Of a stretch of 64,000 nt of DNA, positions 43,530-52,594 are shown one piece after another. The notes below the pieces were generated by a model. That model saw only the letters and a list, made by a program, of their open reading frames with translations, did not search any database and was not told the DNA's origin. Source of the stretch: Clostridia bacterium (lineage in GTDB: Bacteria > Bacillota > Clostridia > Lachnospirales > Lachnospiraceae); assembly GCA_910576325.1 (NCBI GenBank), contig CAJTIM010000011.1:1-64000 (forward strand), read 5' to 3'. How positions within the stretch are numbered: position 1 is the stretch's first letter; the number at the start of each line of letters is the position of its first letter. The position numbers and the translations under genes were made by a program.

Positions 43530-44092
43530 AGACAGCCAGGCTATCTTATATGATTACAAAAGAGCTGCAGGATTCTCTGCAGACCGTGGAGGAGCAGGCT
43601 GTGGAAACCCTGGCGGAACACATCTGCAATGCCGGACGTATTTTTTTAACAGGTGCGGGCCGCTCTCTTCTTATGGTTAAATGCTGTGCCATGCGTCTGA
43701 TGCAGATAGGGCTGACCGCTTATGTGCCGGGGGAAACAACGACACCGGCCATTCGTTCCGGGGATTTGCTGATTGCGGTGTCCGGTTCGGGAGAAACGGA
43801 TACGGTTGCGCTTATGGTTAAGAAAGCGAAGGCTCACGGGGCGGAAACGGCTTTGCTTACGATGGTTCCGGATTCCACTATGGGCGGCCTGGCAGATCTG
43901 GTGCTTGCCATAGAAGCCAGCAGTACGAAGGTGGTGGATAATTCGGGAAAGAAATCTATCCAGCTGGGAGGAAGCCGGTTTGAGCTGAGTGTGCTGATAC
44001 TTTTGGAGATTATCGTTATGCAGGCAGCAGAAAAACTGCATATTGAAGATCCCAATCAATTACTGATGCAAAATCATGCAAATTTGGAGTAG
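43526..44092 (+). CDS. 6-phospho-3-hexuloisomerase
   Basis: Protein of 188 residues with a SIS sugar-isomerase fold. TGAGRSLLMVKCCAMRLMQIG at about residues 41-61 and SGSGETDTV at about 88-96 hold the phosphate-binding loops. It converts hexulose 6-phosphate to fructose 6-phosphate. The start ATG at 43526 overlaps the HPS stop (ATGA), so the two are translationally coupled. Confidence 0.9.
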   Translation: MKTARLSYMITKELQDSLQTVEEQAVETLAEHICNAGRIFLTGAGRSLLMVKCCAMRLMQIGLTAYVPGETTTPAIRSGDLLIAVSGSGETDTVALMVKKAKAHGAETALLTMVPDSTMGGLADLVLAIEASSTKVVDNSGKKSIQLGGSRFELSVLILLEIIVMQAAEKLHIEDPNQLLMQNHANLE

Positions 44093-44140
44093 AAATGGTG
44101 AAAAAATCTTGAATTGCATGTGGATTTTGTTAGACTTATA

Positions 44141-44168
44141 TTGACTTATGTTGGGATTGTGCTATAAT
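44141..44168 (+). promoter_or_regulatory. Promoter of the SDR-PHP-aldolase-MDR operon
   Basis: -35 TTGACT (44141-44146), 16-bp spacer, -10 TATAAT (44163-44168) preceded by TGC, an extended -10. The leader before the SDR gene is about 105 bases. Confidence 0.82.
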
Positions 44169-44279
44169 AAGCTTGTAATTCAAAAACAATCCATTGGAGA
44201 ATGATGGAAACAGCAGCGTTTCAGACAGCGGATAAAGGGATCCGCAGAGGATGCTGCAGAACTGAAATGGAGGGTAAAC

Positions 44280-45152
44280 ATGAACCTGGCAGAAGCAAAA
44301 GAGTATGCAAAACAAAACATTCACAACAGACCACAGACAACCGGGCGCTTAGCCGGAAAAATCGCGGTTGTTACAGGCGGGGCACAGGGATTCGGACTTG
44401 GAATTGCGACAGAGATGTATAAAGAGGGAGCCAGCGTAGTTCTGGCTGATTTAAATGAAGCTCAGGCTGTGGAAGCAGCGAAAGCATTGGGAGAGCGTGC
44501 TGTTGGCTTAAAGGTAGACGTGTCAAGCGCAGAGTCTATGGAAGCTATGGTATGCGGAGCCGTAGAGCACTTCGGCGGACTTGATATATTTGTGTCCAAT
44601 GCGGGCGTTCTCAAAGCCGGAAGCCTGGAGGATATGGAGCCGTCAGCTTTCGAGTTTGTGACAAAGGTGAATTACATCGGATACTTCAACGCAGCAAAAT
44701 ATGCTTCTGCAATCATGAAAGCACAGCACGAGGCGGACGACAGCCTTTGGTTTGATATCATTCAGATTAACTCCAAATCCGGTTTGGAGGGTTCCAAGAA
44801 CAATAGCGCCTATGCGGGCGGCAAGTTCGGCGGAATCGGTCTTACCCAGAGCTTCGCACTGGAGCTGGTAGCATGGCAGATTAAGGTCAATTCCATCTGT
44901 CCCGGCAACTTCTACGACGGTCCCCTGTGGTCCGATCCGGAGAGAGGGCTTTTCGTACAGTACTTAAATGCCGGCAAGGTTCCGGGAGCCAAGACCGTAC
45001 AGGATGTAAAGGACTATTACCTGTCCAAGTCTCCCATCCACCGCGGATGTACTCCGGTAGACGTATCCAAGGCCCTGTTCTACTGTGTAGAGCAGAACTT
45101 CGAGACAGGACAGGCCGTACCCGTAACCGGCGGACAGAATATGCTGAATTAA
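44280..45152 (+). CDS. Short-chain dehydrogenase (sorbitol-6-phosphate dehydrogenase/RhaD-like)
   Basis: Protein of 290 residues. NAD motif VTGGAQGFGLGIA (about residues 31-43), SNAGV (about 105-109) and catalytic YAGGK (about 181-185). The C-terminal VPVTGGQNML is usual for polyol-phosphate dehydrogenases. It likely oxidises a sugar-alcohol phosphate to the ketose. It heads an operon with PHP, aldolase and zinc dehydrogenase genes. Ribosome site GGAGGG. Confidence 0.82.
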   Translation: MNLAEAKEYAKQNIHNRPQTTGRLAGKIAVVTGGAQGFGLGIATEMYKEGASVVLADLNEAQAVEAAKALGERAVGLKVDVSSAESMEAMVCGAVEHFGGLDIFVSNAGVLKAGSLEDMEPSAFEFVTKVNYIGYFNAAKYASAIMKAQHEADDSLWFDIIQINSKSGLEGSKNNSAYAGGKFGGIGLTQSFALELVAWQIKVNSICPGNFYDGPLWSDPERGLFVQYLNAGKVPGAKTVQDVKDYYLSKSPIHRGCTPVDVSKALFYCVEQNFETGQAVPVTGGQNMLN

Positions 45153-45161
45153 TCTTTTATA

Positions 45162-45380
45162 TCAGCATCCTGTCATCCGTGCCCAGATGGATTTACAGAC
45201 GCAGTTATTTTGCGGCTGGAGATTCATCTCATTAAAAGGGTGCGGGTGTCAGGATGCGGAACTGGAATTTAAATCAGCATCCTGTCATCCGTGCCCAGAT
45301 GGATTTACAGACGCAGTTATTTTGCGGCTGGAAATTCATCTCATTAAAAGGGTACGGGTGTCAGGATGCGGAACTGGAAT
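45162..45380. repeat. Tandem direct repeat of a dispersed element (2 x 107 bp)
   Basis: Units 45162-45268 and 45274-45380 are identical except for two G/A changes, joined by TTAAA. Each unit has short inverted ends, GCATCCTG near its start and CAGGATGC near its end. A diverged copy is at 62743-62835 before scpA. The last base of unit 2 is immediately followed by the ribosome site of the PHP gene. Confidence 0.9.
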
Positions 45381-45394
45381 GGAGGCACTCATTG

Positions 45395-46576
45395 ATGGAT
45401 AAATTCGTAGAACGGCAGGAAGCACTGAAGCTTCTCAATGCCCCGACCCCGGAAGAACGTCTGGCAAATCTGGCTATTGTCCTTGGAAGCGAGAAGGAGA
45501 AGCCGGAGGTAAAGCCGCAGTTTGCCAATAATCACATACATACCATATATTCCTTCTCCCCCTATTCCCCGGCAGCAGCTATTTACTGTGCAAGGGATGA
45601 GGGCCTGGAGACAGCAGGAATCATGGATCACGACAGCATTGCCGGCGCGGTAGAGTTCCGCAAGGCCGGTAAGATCGCCGGAATCGGCACCACCTGCGGA
45701 ATGGAATGCCGCGCCAACCTGGACGGTACTCGCATGGCAGGAAGAAAATTAAATAATCCGGACCAGGCAGGAATCGCTTACATGGCCATTCACAGCGTAC
45801 CCGATTCAGGCTTTGCAAGGCTTCAGGAGGTATTCGGACCCCTGAGAGAAAAGAGAAACGAACGGAACCGCAAGATGGTTGCCAATATCAACGCCCTTAT
45901 GGAGCCAAAGGGAATCACCCTGGACTTTGACAAGGACGTACTGCCCATTTCCCAGTATGCAAATGGCGGCTCTGTCACCGAGCGTCATCTTCTGTGTGCT
46001 TTAAGCGAGAAGATTATCGCCAAGGCCGGGAAGGAAAAGTGTGCGGAATTTGTGGAGAATCAGTTGGGAATCAAGCTTTCCGAAAAGCAAAAAGGACAGC
46101 TTTCCGATCCCTTGAATCCGCATTTTGTATATGATCTCTTAGGCGTGATGAAAGCGGAGCTGGTGGAGAAGATTTATATTCCGGCCACGGAGGAATGTAT
46201 TTCCTTCAAGGATCTGGTGAAGCTGGCGGACGAAGTGGGAGCCATTCTCTGCTATCCCTATCTGGGAGATATTACGAACTCCGTAACAGGAGACAAAAAA
46301 GCGGCCAAGTTTGAGGACGAGTTCCTGGATGAGCTTTTTGAGATGTTAAAGGAAGAGGGCGTTCACGGCGTGACCTATATGCCGGCCCGCAACACCAAGG
46401 AGCAGATGACCAGACTTCAGAACCTTTGCCGGGAGTACGGTATGACGGAGATCTCCGGCGAGGATGTGAACAGCTCCCGTCAGAGTATGATTTGCAAGCA
46501 GCTTGAGGATCCGCAGTTTAAGCATCTGGTGGATGCCACCTGGAAGCTGATTGAACGGGAAAAGGTGAGTGAATAA
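45395..46576 (+). CDS. PHP-domain protein of a sugar operon
   Basis: Protein of 393 residues. PHP metal motif NNHIHTIYSFSPYSP at about residues 44-58; then IMDHDSIAG (about 75-83) and CGMEC. These His, Asp and Glu ligands form a trinuclear metal site that hydrolyses phosphate esters. The substrate is unknown; a sugar or sugar-acid phosphate fits the operon. The reading frame extends upstream through the tandem repeat to 45254; the ATG at 45395 with ATGGAGG just before it is the likely start. Confidence 0.82.
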   Translation: MDKFVERQEALKLLNAPTPEERLANLAIVLGSEKEKPEVKPQFANNHIHTIYSFSPYSPAAAIYCARDEGLETAGIMDHDSIAGAVEFRKAGKIAGIGTTCGMECRANLDGTRMAGRKLNNPDQAGIAYMAIHSVPDSGFARLQEVFGPLREKRNERNRKMVANINALMEPKGITLDFDKDVLPISQYANGGSVTERHLLCALSEKIIAKAGKEKCAEFVENQLGIKLSEKQKGQLSDPLNPHFVYDLLGVMKAELVEKIYIPATEECISFKDLVKLADEVGAILCYPYLGDITNSVTGDKKAAKFEDEFLDELFEMLKEEGVHGVTYMPARNTKEQMTRLQNLCREYGMTEISGEDVNSSRQSMICKQLEDPQFKHLVDATWKLIEREKVSE

Positions 46577-46577
46577 C

Positions 46578-47225
46578 ATGCAGATAGACAAGGATGCGAT
46601 CCGGGAGATATTGCTTGTAGCGAAGCGCTTGGACGAAAAGCAGCTTTTAAATGCAGTGGAGGGCAATATTTCCATTAAGCGCGGCGGGCGGATCTACGTG
46701 ACCCCCAGCGCCAGAAATAAGGCATTTCTCACGGAGGAAATGATAGCCGTTACCGATTTGGACGGCAATCAGGTAGGCGGAACCTTAAAAGCCACCTCGG
46801 AGCTTCGGCTTCATGTGCTGACTTACCGGATGCGGGAGGATATCGGAGGAATCGTCCACGCACATCCCGCTTATCTTACGGCACACGCGGTATGCGGTAA
46901 GCCGGTGGAGACAAGGGCCTATCCGGAAATGATGTTTAAATACGGGCGTATCGAGGTAGCAGGCTACGGGCGGCCGGGAACGGATGATATCTGCCGGGAT
47001 CTGGGACCCATTTTAAAGCACAGCAATGTAGCCCTTCTGGAAAATCACGGCGCCATTGCGGTAGGTCCGGACGCCATAGAGGCCATGAACAATATGGAAG
47101 CCGCCGAAGCCATTGCCAAGGTGCTTACGATTTCAAAGCTTGTAGGGACTCAGAAGGATCTTTCGGAGGAGGAATGCCGCCATCTGCTTTCCCAGCATGA
47201 GGAGCAGCAGGTTACCTTCCGGTAA
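46578..47225 (+). CDS. Class II aldolase/adducin family protein
   Basis: Protein of 215 residues, like L-fuculose-1-phosphate and L-ribulose-5-phosphate 4-epimerase. GNISIKR at about residue 26, zinc ligands in VHAHPAYLTAHA (about 91-102) and the later ENHGAIAVG (about 152-160). It splits a deoxy-ketose phosphate to DHAP and lactaldehyde or epimerises a pentulose phosphate. It starts one base after the PHP stop, with AAAGGTGA upstream. Confidence 0.87.
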   Translation: MQIDKDAIREILLVAKRLDEKQLLNAVEGNISIKRGGRIYVTPSARNKAFLTEEMIAVTDLDGNQVGGTLKATSELRLHVLTYRMREDIGGIVHAHPAYLTAHAVCGKPVETRAYPEMMFKYGRIEVAGYGRPGTDDICRDLGPILKHSNVALLENHGAIAVGPDAIEAMNNMEAAEAIAKVLTISKLVGTQKDLSEEECRHLLSQHEEQQVTFR

Positions 47226-47307
47226 AGAGGATTTCGGGAAAACATTGCATCCACATGTTTCAGAAAATGAAAAATTAAGGCTTGATAAAGCCAAAAGGAG
47301 AGAAAAT

Positions 47308-48570
47308 ATGAAAACAAAAGCGTTAAGATTGTACGGAAAAGAAGATCTGCGTCTGGAGGAGTTTGAGCTTCCGGAGCTTAAGGATGACGAGATTCTGGCA
47401 AAGGTTGTATCTGACAGTATCTGCATGTCCTCCTACAAGGCTGCTATGCAGGGTGCGGATCACAAGCGTGTTCCCAATGATGTGGCGGAGCATCCCACCA
47501 TCATCGGCCATGAGTTCTGCGGCGAGCTGGTAAAGGTAGGCTCCAAGTGGGCCAATGAGTTCAAGGAGGGAGAGAAGTTCTCCATTCAGCCGGCTCTCAA
47601 CTACAAGGGAAGCCTGGACGCGCCGGGATATTCCTTCCAATTTATCGGCGGAGACGCTACCTATGTGGTAATCCCCAATGAGGTTATGGAAATGGGCTGT
47701 CTCCTTCACTTTGACAGCGAGAATTATTTCGGCGGTTCTCTGGCGGAGCCTTTGTCCTGCGTGGCAGGAACCTTCCATGCCATGTACCATGTGACCAGAG
47801 GAAAATATGAGCATGACATGGGAATCGTAGAGGGCGGCAAGATGGCAATTCTGGCAGGCGTAGGCCCGATGGGGCTGGCTGCTATTGATTATATCATTCA
47901 TTGCGACCGCAATCCGTCCCTTCTGATTGTAACGGATATTGACGATGCGCGTCTGGCCCGGGCGGAGCAGATTCTTTCTCCCGAGGAAGCGGCGAAAAAG
48001 GGAATTAAGCTTGTCTATGTGAACACAGGCAAGGTTGAGGATCAGAAGAAGTGCATGATGGACTTCACGGACGGAGCCGGCTATGACGATGTACTCTGCT
48101 TTGCTCCCGTTGCTCCGGTAGTAGAGCTGGCTGACAGTATTCTGGCGCAGGACGGCTGCCTGAACTTCTTTGCAGGACCTTCCAACCCGGAATTTTCCGC
48201 AAAGTTCAACTTCTACAACGTACATTACTCCGGAACTCATGTAGTGGGAACCTCCGGCGGCAATACGGATGACATGAAGGAATGTCTGGCTATGATGGGA
48301 CAGGGCAAGCTGGATCCGGCTATTCTGGTTACCCATATCGGCGGCCTTGACGTGGCAAGAGAGACTACTTTGAATCTTCCCAAGGTTCCGGGCGGAAAGA
48401 AGCTGATTTACACACACATTTCTCTGCCGCTGACAGCTATTGCGGACTTTGAGGAAAAAGGAAAGACAGAGCCTATGTTTGCGGAGCTTCACAAGCTGGT
48501 TTCCAAGACCAACGGACTGTGGAATACGGAAGCGGAGAAGTATCTGCTGGAGCATGCGCCGGCCATCTAG
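47308..48570 (+). CDS. Zinc-dependent medium-chain dehydrogenase (L-sorbose-1-phosphate reductase-like)
   Basis: Protein of 420 residues. Zinc-binding GHEFCGELV (about residues 68-76), substrate region SICMSSYKAA (about 39-48) and NAD motif AGVGPMGLAAIDY (about 192-204). The family includes SorE-like sorbose-1-phosphate reductases and resembles YdjL/YdjJ. It interconverts a ketose phosphate and a polyol phosphate, opposite to the SDR at the head of the operon. The start at 47308 follows AAAGGAG; the upstream frame overlaps the aldolase. Confidence 0.82.
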   Translation: MKTKALRLYGKEDLRLEEFELPELKDDEILAKVVSDSICMSSYKAAMQGADHKRVPNDVAEHPTIIGHEFCGELVKVGSKWANEFKEGEKFSIQPALNYKGSLDAPGYSFQFIGGDATYVVIPNEVMEMGCLLHFDSENYFGGSLAEPLSCVAGTFHAMYHVTRGKYEHDMGIVEGGKMAILAGVGPMGLAAIDYIIHCDRNPSLLIVTDIDDARLARAEQILSPEEAAKKGIKLVYVNTGKVEDQKKCMMDFTDGAGYDDVLCFAPVAPVVELADSILAQDGCLNFFAGPSNPEFSAKFNFYNVHYSGTHVVGTSGGNTDDMKECLAMMGQGKLDPAILVTHIGGLDVARETTLNLPKVPGGKKLIYTHISLPLTAIADFEEKGKTEPMFAELHKLVSKTNGLWNTEAEKYLLEHAPAI

Positions 48571-48615
48571 GAAAGGGCTTATAAGGCCGTTGTAAAAAGA
48601 ATATATTAAAATATG

Positions 48616-48678
48616 GAAATCCCGGGAATCAAGATACTGTTGTAAGAAGTATTTGATTCCCGGAATTTTATTTGCCCA
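48616..48678 (+). terminator. Intrinsic terminator after the sugar operon
   Basis: A roughly 20-base stem around CCGGGAATCAA / TTGATTCCCGG, loop about 12 bases, followed by AATTTTATTT. Confidence 0.75.
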
Positions 48679-48693
48679 TTATTGCTTTTACGC

Positions 48694-48749
48694 TTGACAT
48701 GAGAGACTACTTGTAGTAGTCTTACAATATAGACTACAAAGAGTAGTAT
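48694..48749 (+). promoter_or_regulatory. blaI promoter with two BlaI-type operators
   Basis: -35 TTGACA (48694-48699). Operator 1 is AGACTAC-TTGTA-GTAGTCT (48704-48722), a perfect dyad; operator 2 is AGACTAC-AAAGA-GTAGTAT (48731-48749), 27 bases on. A TACAAT at 48723 is 23 bases from the -35; TAGTCT at 48717 is at 17. Dyads of this ACTAC/GTAGT form fit BlaI/MecI family binding. Confidence 0.8.
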
Positions 48750-48765
48750 GAAAGGTGAAAGAGCA

Positions 48766-49131
48766 ATGGCGGAAATACAATTAGGAGTAATTGAGGCCCG
48801 GTTTGCGGATATGATTTGGGAGCGTGAGCCGGTAACATCTTCGGAGCTTGTGAAACTGGCGGCAAAAGAATTTACCTGGAAGCGCACGACTACCCACACA
48901 GTTTTAAAGCGGCTGTGCGAGAAAGGACTGTTCAAAAACCAGAAGGGAAATGTGACCAGTCTGCTTTCCCGTTCGCAGTTCTATTCCATGCAGAGCCGGA
49001 AGTTTGTAGAAGATGCGTTTGACGGTTCCCTCCCCGATTTCATAGCCGCCTTTACGAAAAACAGCAAGCTCACATCCGAGGAAGCGGAACGAATCAGGGA
49101 GATGATCGATAAGGCTGCGGAATCGGAATGA
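48766..49131 (+). CDS. BlaI/MecI/CopY family repressor
   Basis: Protein of 121 residues. Winged helix (about 10-75) with MIWEREPVTSSELVKLAAKEFTWKRTTTHTVLKRL, then a dimerisation region. The partner BlaR1 protein starts ten bases downstream. It represses the pair and is inactivated by the sensor protease. The first in-frame ATG (48748) lies in operator 2; the ATG at 48766 follows AAAGGTG. Confidence 0.9.
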   Translation: MAEIQLGVIEARFADMIWEREPVTSSELVKLAAKEFTWKRTTTHTVLKRLCEKGLFKNQKGNVTSLLSRSQFYSMQSRKFVEDAFDGSLPDFIAAFTKNSKLTSEEAERIREMIDKAAESE

Positions 49132-49140
49132 GGTGACGGA

Positions 49141-51201
49141 ATGGAAAAGATTTTCTTAAAATTACTAAACATGAGTATTGCCGCAGGATGGCTGGTTCTG
49201 GCAGTGATTCTCCTTCGCATACTTCTTAGGAAGGCCCCCAGATGGCTTTCCTGTATCTTATGGGGAATTGTGGCTGTCCGCTTGGTATGCCCTGTTTCCT
49301 TAGAAAGCTCCTTAAGCCTTATTCCCAGCGCCGAAACCATCAATCCCACGGCGCTCACCCGGACACAGGAGCCGATTGTGAACAGCGGAATCCAGGCGTT
49401 TAACAGCACGGTAAATCCCTTGTTCCGGGATACCATCGGCACAGCCGTCCCCATATCCGGCGAAAGTCCTCTGCATATGGGGATGCATTTTGCAGGCGTC
49501 CTGTGGGCTGTGGGTCTGCTCTTTTTGCTCCTGTACGCCTTTGCAGGCTTTTTGCGTCTGCGTATCCGGCTCCGGGAGGCAATTCCCCTAAAGGAAGCCG
49601 GGGAAACGATCTGGCTTTGCGACGCAGTAAACACTCCTTTTATTCTGGGAATCCTGCGTCCCCGGATCTATCTGCCCTCAAGCCTGGGACAGACAGAGAT
49701 CAAATACGTCCTGGCCCATGAACAGGCACATTTAAAGCGAAAGGATCACTGGTGGAAGCTTCTGGCCTATGTGCTTCTGGCCGTATACTGGTTCCATCCC
49801 CTTATGTGGGCGGCTTATGTACTCTTTACCCGGGACACGGAGCTTGCCTGTGACGAGAAGGTAGTCGGCAGTATGGGCATGAACGAAAAGAAAGCGTATT
49901 CCCACGCCCTTGTCAATTGCAGCACGGAAAAAAAGATGATTTTGACCTGTCCCCTTGCCTTTGGCGAAATCGGAGTGAAGGCCCGGGTCAGGGCGGTCCT
50001 GAATTATCACAGACCTGCCTTCCGGGTGATTTTTATCTCTTTTCTCGCCTGTATCACAGTGGCCGTCTGCTTTCTGACCAATCCAAAGCAGGATGCCTAT
50101 CAGGTGAAGATTGTGATTCCGGCAGGGAGCGGGCGCAGCGAGATAGCTTATTCGGAGGAGGAGATTTCTCCCTTAGGCAAAAAAATTGTTCTGTCTGCCG
50201 GTGAAGGACTGGGAGATACGGAGGTTGTATTATTCCCCATAGAATGGGAAGAGGAGCGTACTTACGAGCCGGCCTATCTGACGCCCGGAATGTCGGTTAA
50301 AATGGACGCGGAAAAGGGCGCCTGGTTTCGGATCGGCATTTATGCCGAAAATCCAACGGATGAAGATAAGGTTGTTTACGTCCGGGCGGAGGGCGTGGAT
50401 ATCCGAATTGTGGATCGGACGGAATGGGCTGTCATCCCTATGGTTATGGTAAATGATAAATATTACTATGATACAAACCAGGTGAGCACAAAAACAGATC
50501 GAAGCCTTGATATGGACGGAGAAATCACCTCTGCGGTAAAAGGAACCGAAAAGCCCGCGGAAAACAATCAGTCCAATTTCGGTATAGGCTATGTCTACCA
50601 GTTTGGTGAACATGATACCATTGAAATTCTCATAGACGGGAAATGGATGATTTTTGAATGCCGCAGCAAAGACGGCAGTCAGATCCGCTACTGCGATCAC
50701 TGGTACAATACGGGAGATTTGTCCGAGATGACCCTGGAATGGCTGGAGTGGTACAATAGCCTTTCAAAAGAGGAACAGCTCTCTATAAGCTATGTACCCT
50801 GGGATTTACAGTCTGTAAAAGAGCCGGAAAATGGAACGCAGGATGCTGCAGAGCAGGATGCTGCAGATCTTGATATGGACGGAATCGTGGAGCAATTGCT
50901 GGCCGCCATATGCAGCAGCCCGGCCGCTTCCTCGAATCCAGGGGATTATGTGGAGGAACATTCCTTAGAGTACCGGGAGCTGACCTACTATGGAGAATAC
51001 ACACTCCGCTATTGTCTGAATCGTTTCCGCAACGGGCAGGAAACGGGTCTGGAGGGGAAGATTATGGCCTTGGTCTGCGAGGAGCTTTTGCAGACCAAGG
51101 GAACCATTCCGGTGGATGCGGATACGGCTTCCACCGGACAGTTCTGGTATGATACGCTCTATGATCACGAAAGCAGCTTAGTAGATCCGTATCTGGAATA
51201 A
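49141..51201 (+). CDS. BlaR1-type M56 metallopeptidase sensor with a non-PBP extracellular domain
   Basis: Protein of 686 residues. About four membrane helices surround a zinc protease site HEQAH (His193-His197). Beyond the last helix (about 290-312) comes an extracellular part of about 370 residues without the SxxK of a penicillin-binding sensor domain. Residues about 433-510 carry a domain that also occurs in the lipoprotein at 60352 (shared pattern MVND-YYxT and ENxQSNFGxG-Y-F). It senses an outside signal and cleaves BlaI. The signal is probably not a beta-lactam. Confidence 0.82.
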   Translation: MEKIFLKLLNMSIAAGWLVLAVILLRILLRKAPRWLSCILWGIVAVRLVCPVSLESSLSLIPSAETINPTALTRTQEPIVNSGIQAFNSTVNPLFRDTIGTAVPISGESPLHMGMHFAGVLWAVGLLFLLLYAFAGFLRLRIRLREAIPLKEAGETIWLCDAVNTPFILGILRPRIYLPSSLGQTEIKYVLAHEQAHLKRKDHWWKLLAYVLLAVYWFHPLMWAAYVLFTRDTELACDEKVVGSMGMNEKKAYSHALVNCSTEKKMILTCPLAFGEIGVKARVRAVLNYHRPAFRVIFISFLACITVAVCFLTNPKQDAYQVKIVIPAGSGRSEIAYSEEEISPLGKKIVLSAGEGLGDTEVVLFPIEWEEERTYEPAYLTPGMSVKMDAEKGAWFRIGIYAENPTDEDKVVYVRAEGVDIRIVDRTEWAVIPMVMVNDKYYYDTNQVSTKTDRSLDMDGEITSAVKGTEKPAENNQSNFGIGYVYQFGEHDTIEILIDGKWMIFECRSKDGSQIRYCDHWYNTGDLSEMTLEWLEWYNSLSKEEQLSISYVPWDLQSVKEPENGTQDAAEQDAADLDMDGIVEQLLAAICSSPAASSNPGDYVEEHSLEYRELTYYGEYTLRYCLNRFRNGQETGLEGKIMALVCEELLQTKGTIPVDADTASTGQFWYDTLYDHESSLVDPYLE

Positions 51202-51246
51202 GCAGAATATCGTAAAAGCTTAAAGAGTTATTGCGGCAGCTTTTAT

Positions 51247-51618
51247 TTATTTGGCCGGGATGATTTCGATCCAGTAGCCGTCCGGATCTTCGATGAAGTA
51301 AATACCCATATCGGGATTTTCAAAGCAGATGCAGTCCATTTCCCGGTGCTTTTTGTGCGCCGCATCCATGTCGTCGGTGGTGAAGGCTAGGTGGATTTCA
51401 TTGTCTCCCAGGTTGTAATGATCCGCTTCCCAGTCCCGCAGCCAGGTAAGCTCAAGCTGAAAGCCGGTCTTGCCGTCGGCGAGGTAGGAGAGAATAAAGC
51501 TGCCGTCCTCTGCCTCCTTCCGGCGGGCTTCCTTGAGCCCAAGGGCTTCCTCATAGAAACGCAGGGATTTCTCCAGATTGATTACATTGTAATTGTAGTG
51601 CGCAAATTGAAAATTCAT
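51247..51618 (-). CDS. VOC family protein (glyoxalase I-like)
   Basis: Protein of 123 residues. Metal ligands of the glyoxalase fold are visible: FAHYNYNV near the start, LELTW, NEIHLAF (about 73-79) and GYWIEII near the end. It may isomerise methylglyoxal adducts of thiols. It is transcribed opposite to its neighbours. Confidence 0.88.
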   Translation of the reverse strand: MNFQFAHYNYNVINLEKSLRFYEEALGLKEARRKEAEDGSFILSYLADGKTGFQLELTWLRDWEADHYNLGDNEIHLAFTTDDMDAAHKKHREMDCICFENPDMGIYFIEDPDGYWIEIIPAK

Positions 51619-51681
51619 TGTATTTTTCTCCTTTCTGCGATCCGCATATGCAGATGATTTTCATGTCATAAATAAAGTATT

Positions 51682-52389
51682 TTACTGCAAGAAACTCTGC
51701 CCGCGCGCTGTAATATGCATAATTCGTTCCCGTTCGGGGTGCTCAGGATGTTCCAGAAGCCACCGATCTATAATCTGATAATCCTCCCAGCAATGCATAG
51801 GATAAATCCGTTCAGAGGGATTGCCGCCGGCAGTCAGAGACAAAAAGTAATCAAGCCCCAAGCAGTAATAGTCCTCTTGTCTGGGGTCCAGGGGAACGAA
51901 AGCCGCATCTATATGCATATTTCGTAGCGGTTCAATATACTTATCAAAGTTTTCCTTCATCTGCCGGTTCCAATTCTCCGGTTCTCCAGGCCAGCGCCAA
52001 TCATTCAAGTCCCCCGCATGGTAAATACGTTTTCCTCCGCACATGACCAGAAAAGCGACGCCCTCATCCGTTGATTTCAGGGTTTGAACCATTATATTTT
52101 CAAAGGAACGGCGTTCGTTTGGCTTAAGACGTACTGCCTGGGCCTTAAGCTCCTTAGGAATCCGACATTCCCAGATATCGCTTGACAGAATAAAAAAGGT
52201 ATCTTCCTTCTCCTCTGCCAGACGAAAAATCTCAGGATTAAAATGATCCGGATGGCGGTGACTGGCGAATATATAAAGCGTTTTCCCGCAGGGGAATTTT
52301 GGAAGTGTACCTTCATAAAAATCAAACAGCAGCAGAGCATGTTCCAGTTCCGCATAAAATCCGCTGTGTCCGATATATGTGATCCGCAT
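51682..52389 (-). CDS. MBL-fold metal-dependent hydrolase
   Basis: Protein of 235 residues. MRITYIGHSGFYAEL begins the beta-lactamase fold; the metal motif SHRHPDHF (about 43-50) and IYHAGDLNDW (about 120-129) are visible. It resembles UlaG-like or DNA-repair-related phosphodiesterases; the substrate is unknown. Confidence 0.87.
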   Translation of the reverse strand: MRITYIGHSGFYAELEHALLLFDFYEGTLPKFPCGKTLYIFASHRHPDHFNPEIFRLAEEKEDTFFILSSDIWECRIPKELKAQAVRLKPNERRSFENIMVQTLKSTDEGVAFLVMCGGKRIYHAGDLNDWRWPGEPENWNRQMKENFDKYIEPLRNMHIDAAFVPLDPRQEDYYCLGLDYFLSLTAGGNPSERIYPMHCWEDYQIIDRWLLEHPEHPERERIMHITARGQSFLQ

Positions 52390-52594
52390 ACTTCATCCCT
52401 TCTTTCTACATATTCTACTATAACGTTTTCTATGGCTTTGTGCAAGCTTGAAAAATTCAGATTGTTTCAATATTAGGAAAATGTTATAATTCAAAAAAGA
52501 ATTCGAAAGACAGCAATAAAAAGCTGTGCTTATGAATATAAAATTGATATGGACAGAAGACAGGTTTAAAATAAATCCGGAATGGAACAGGACT

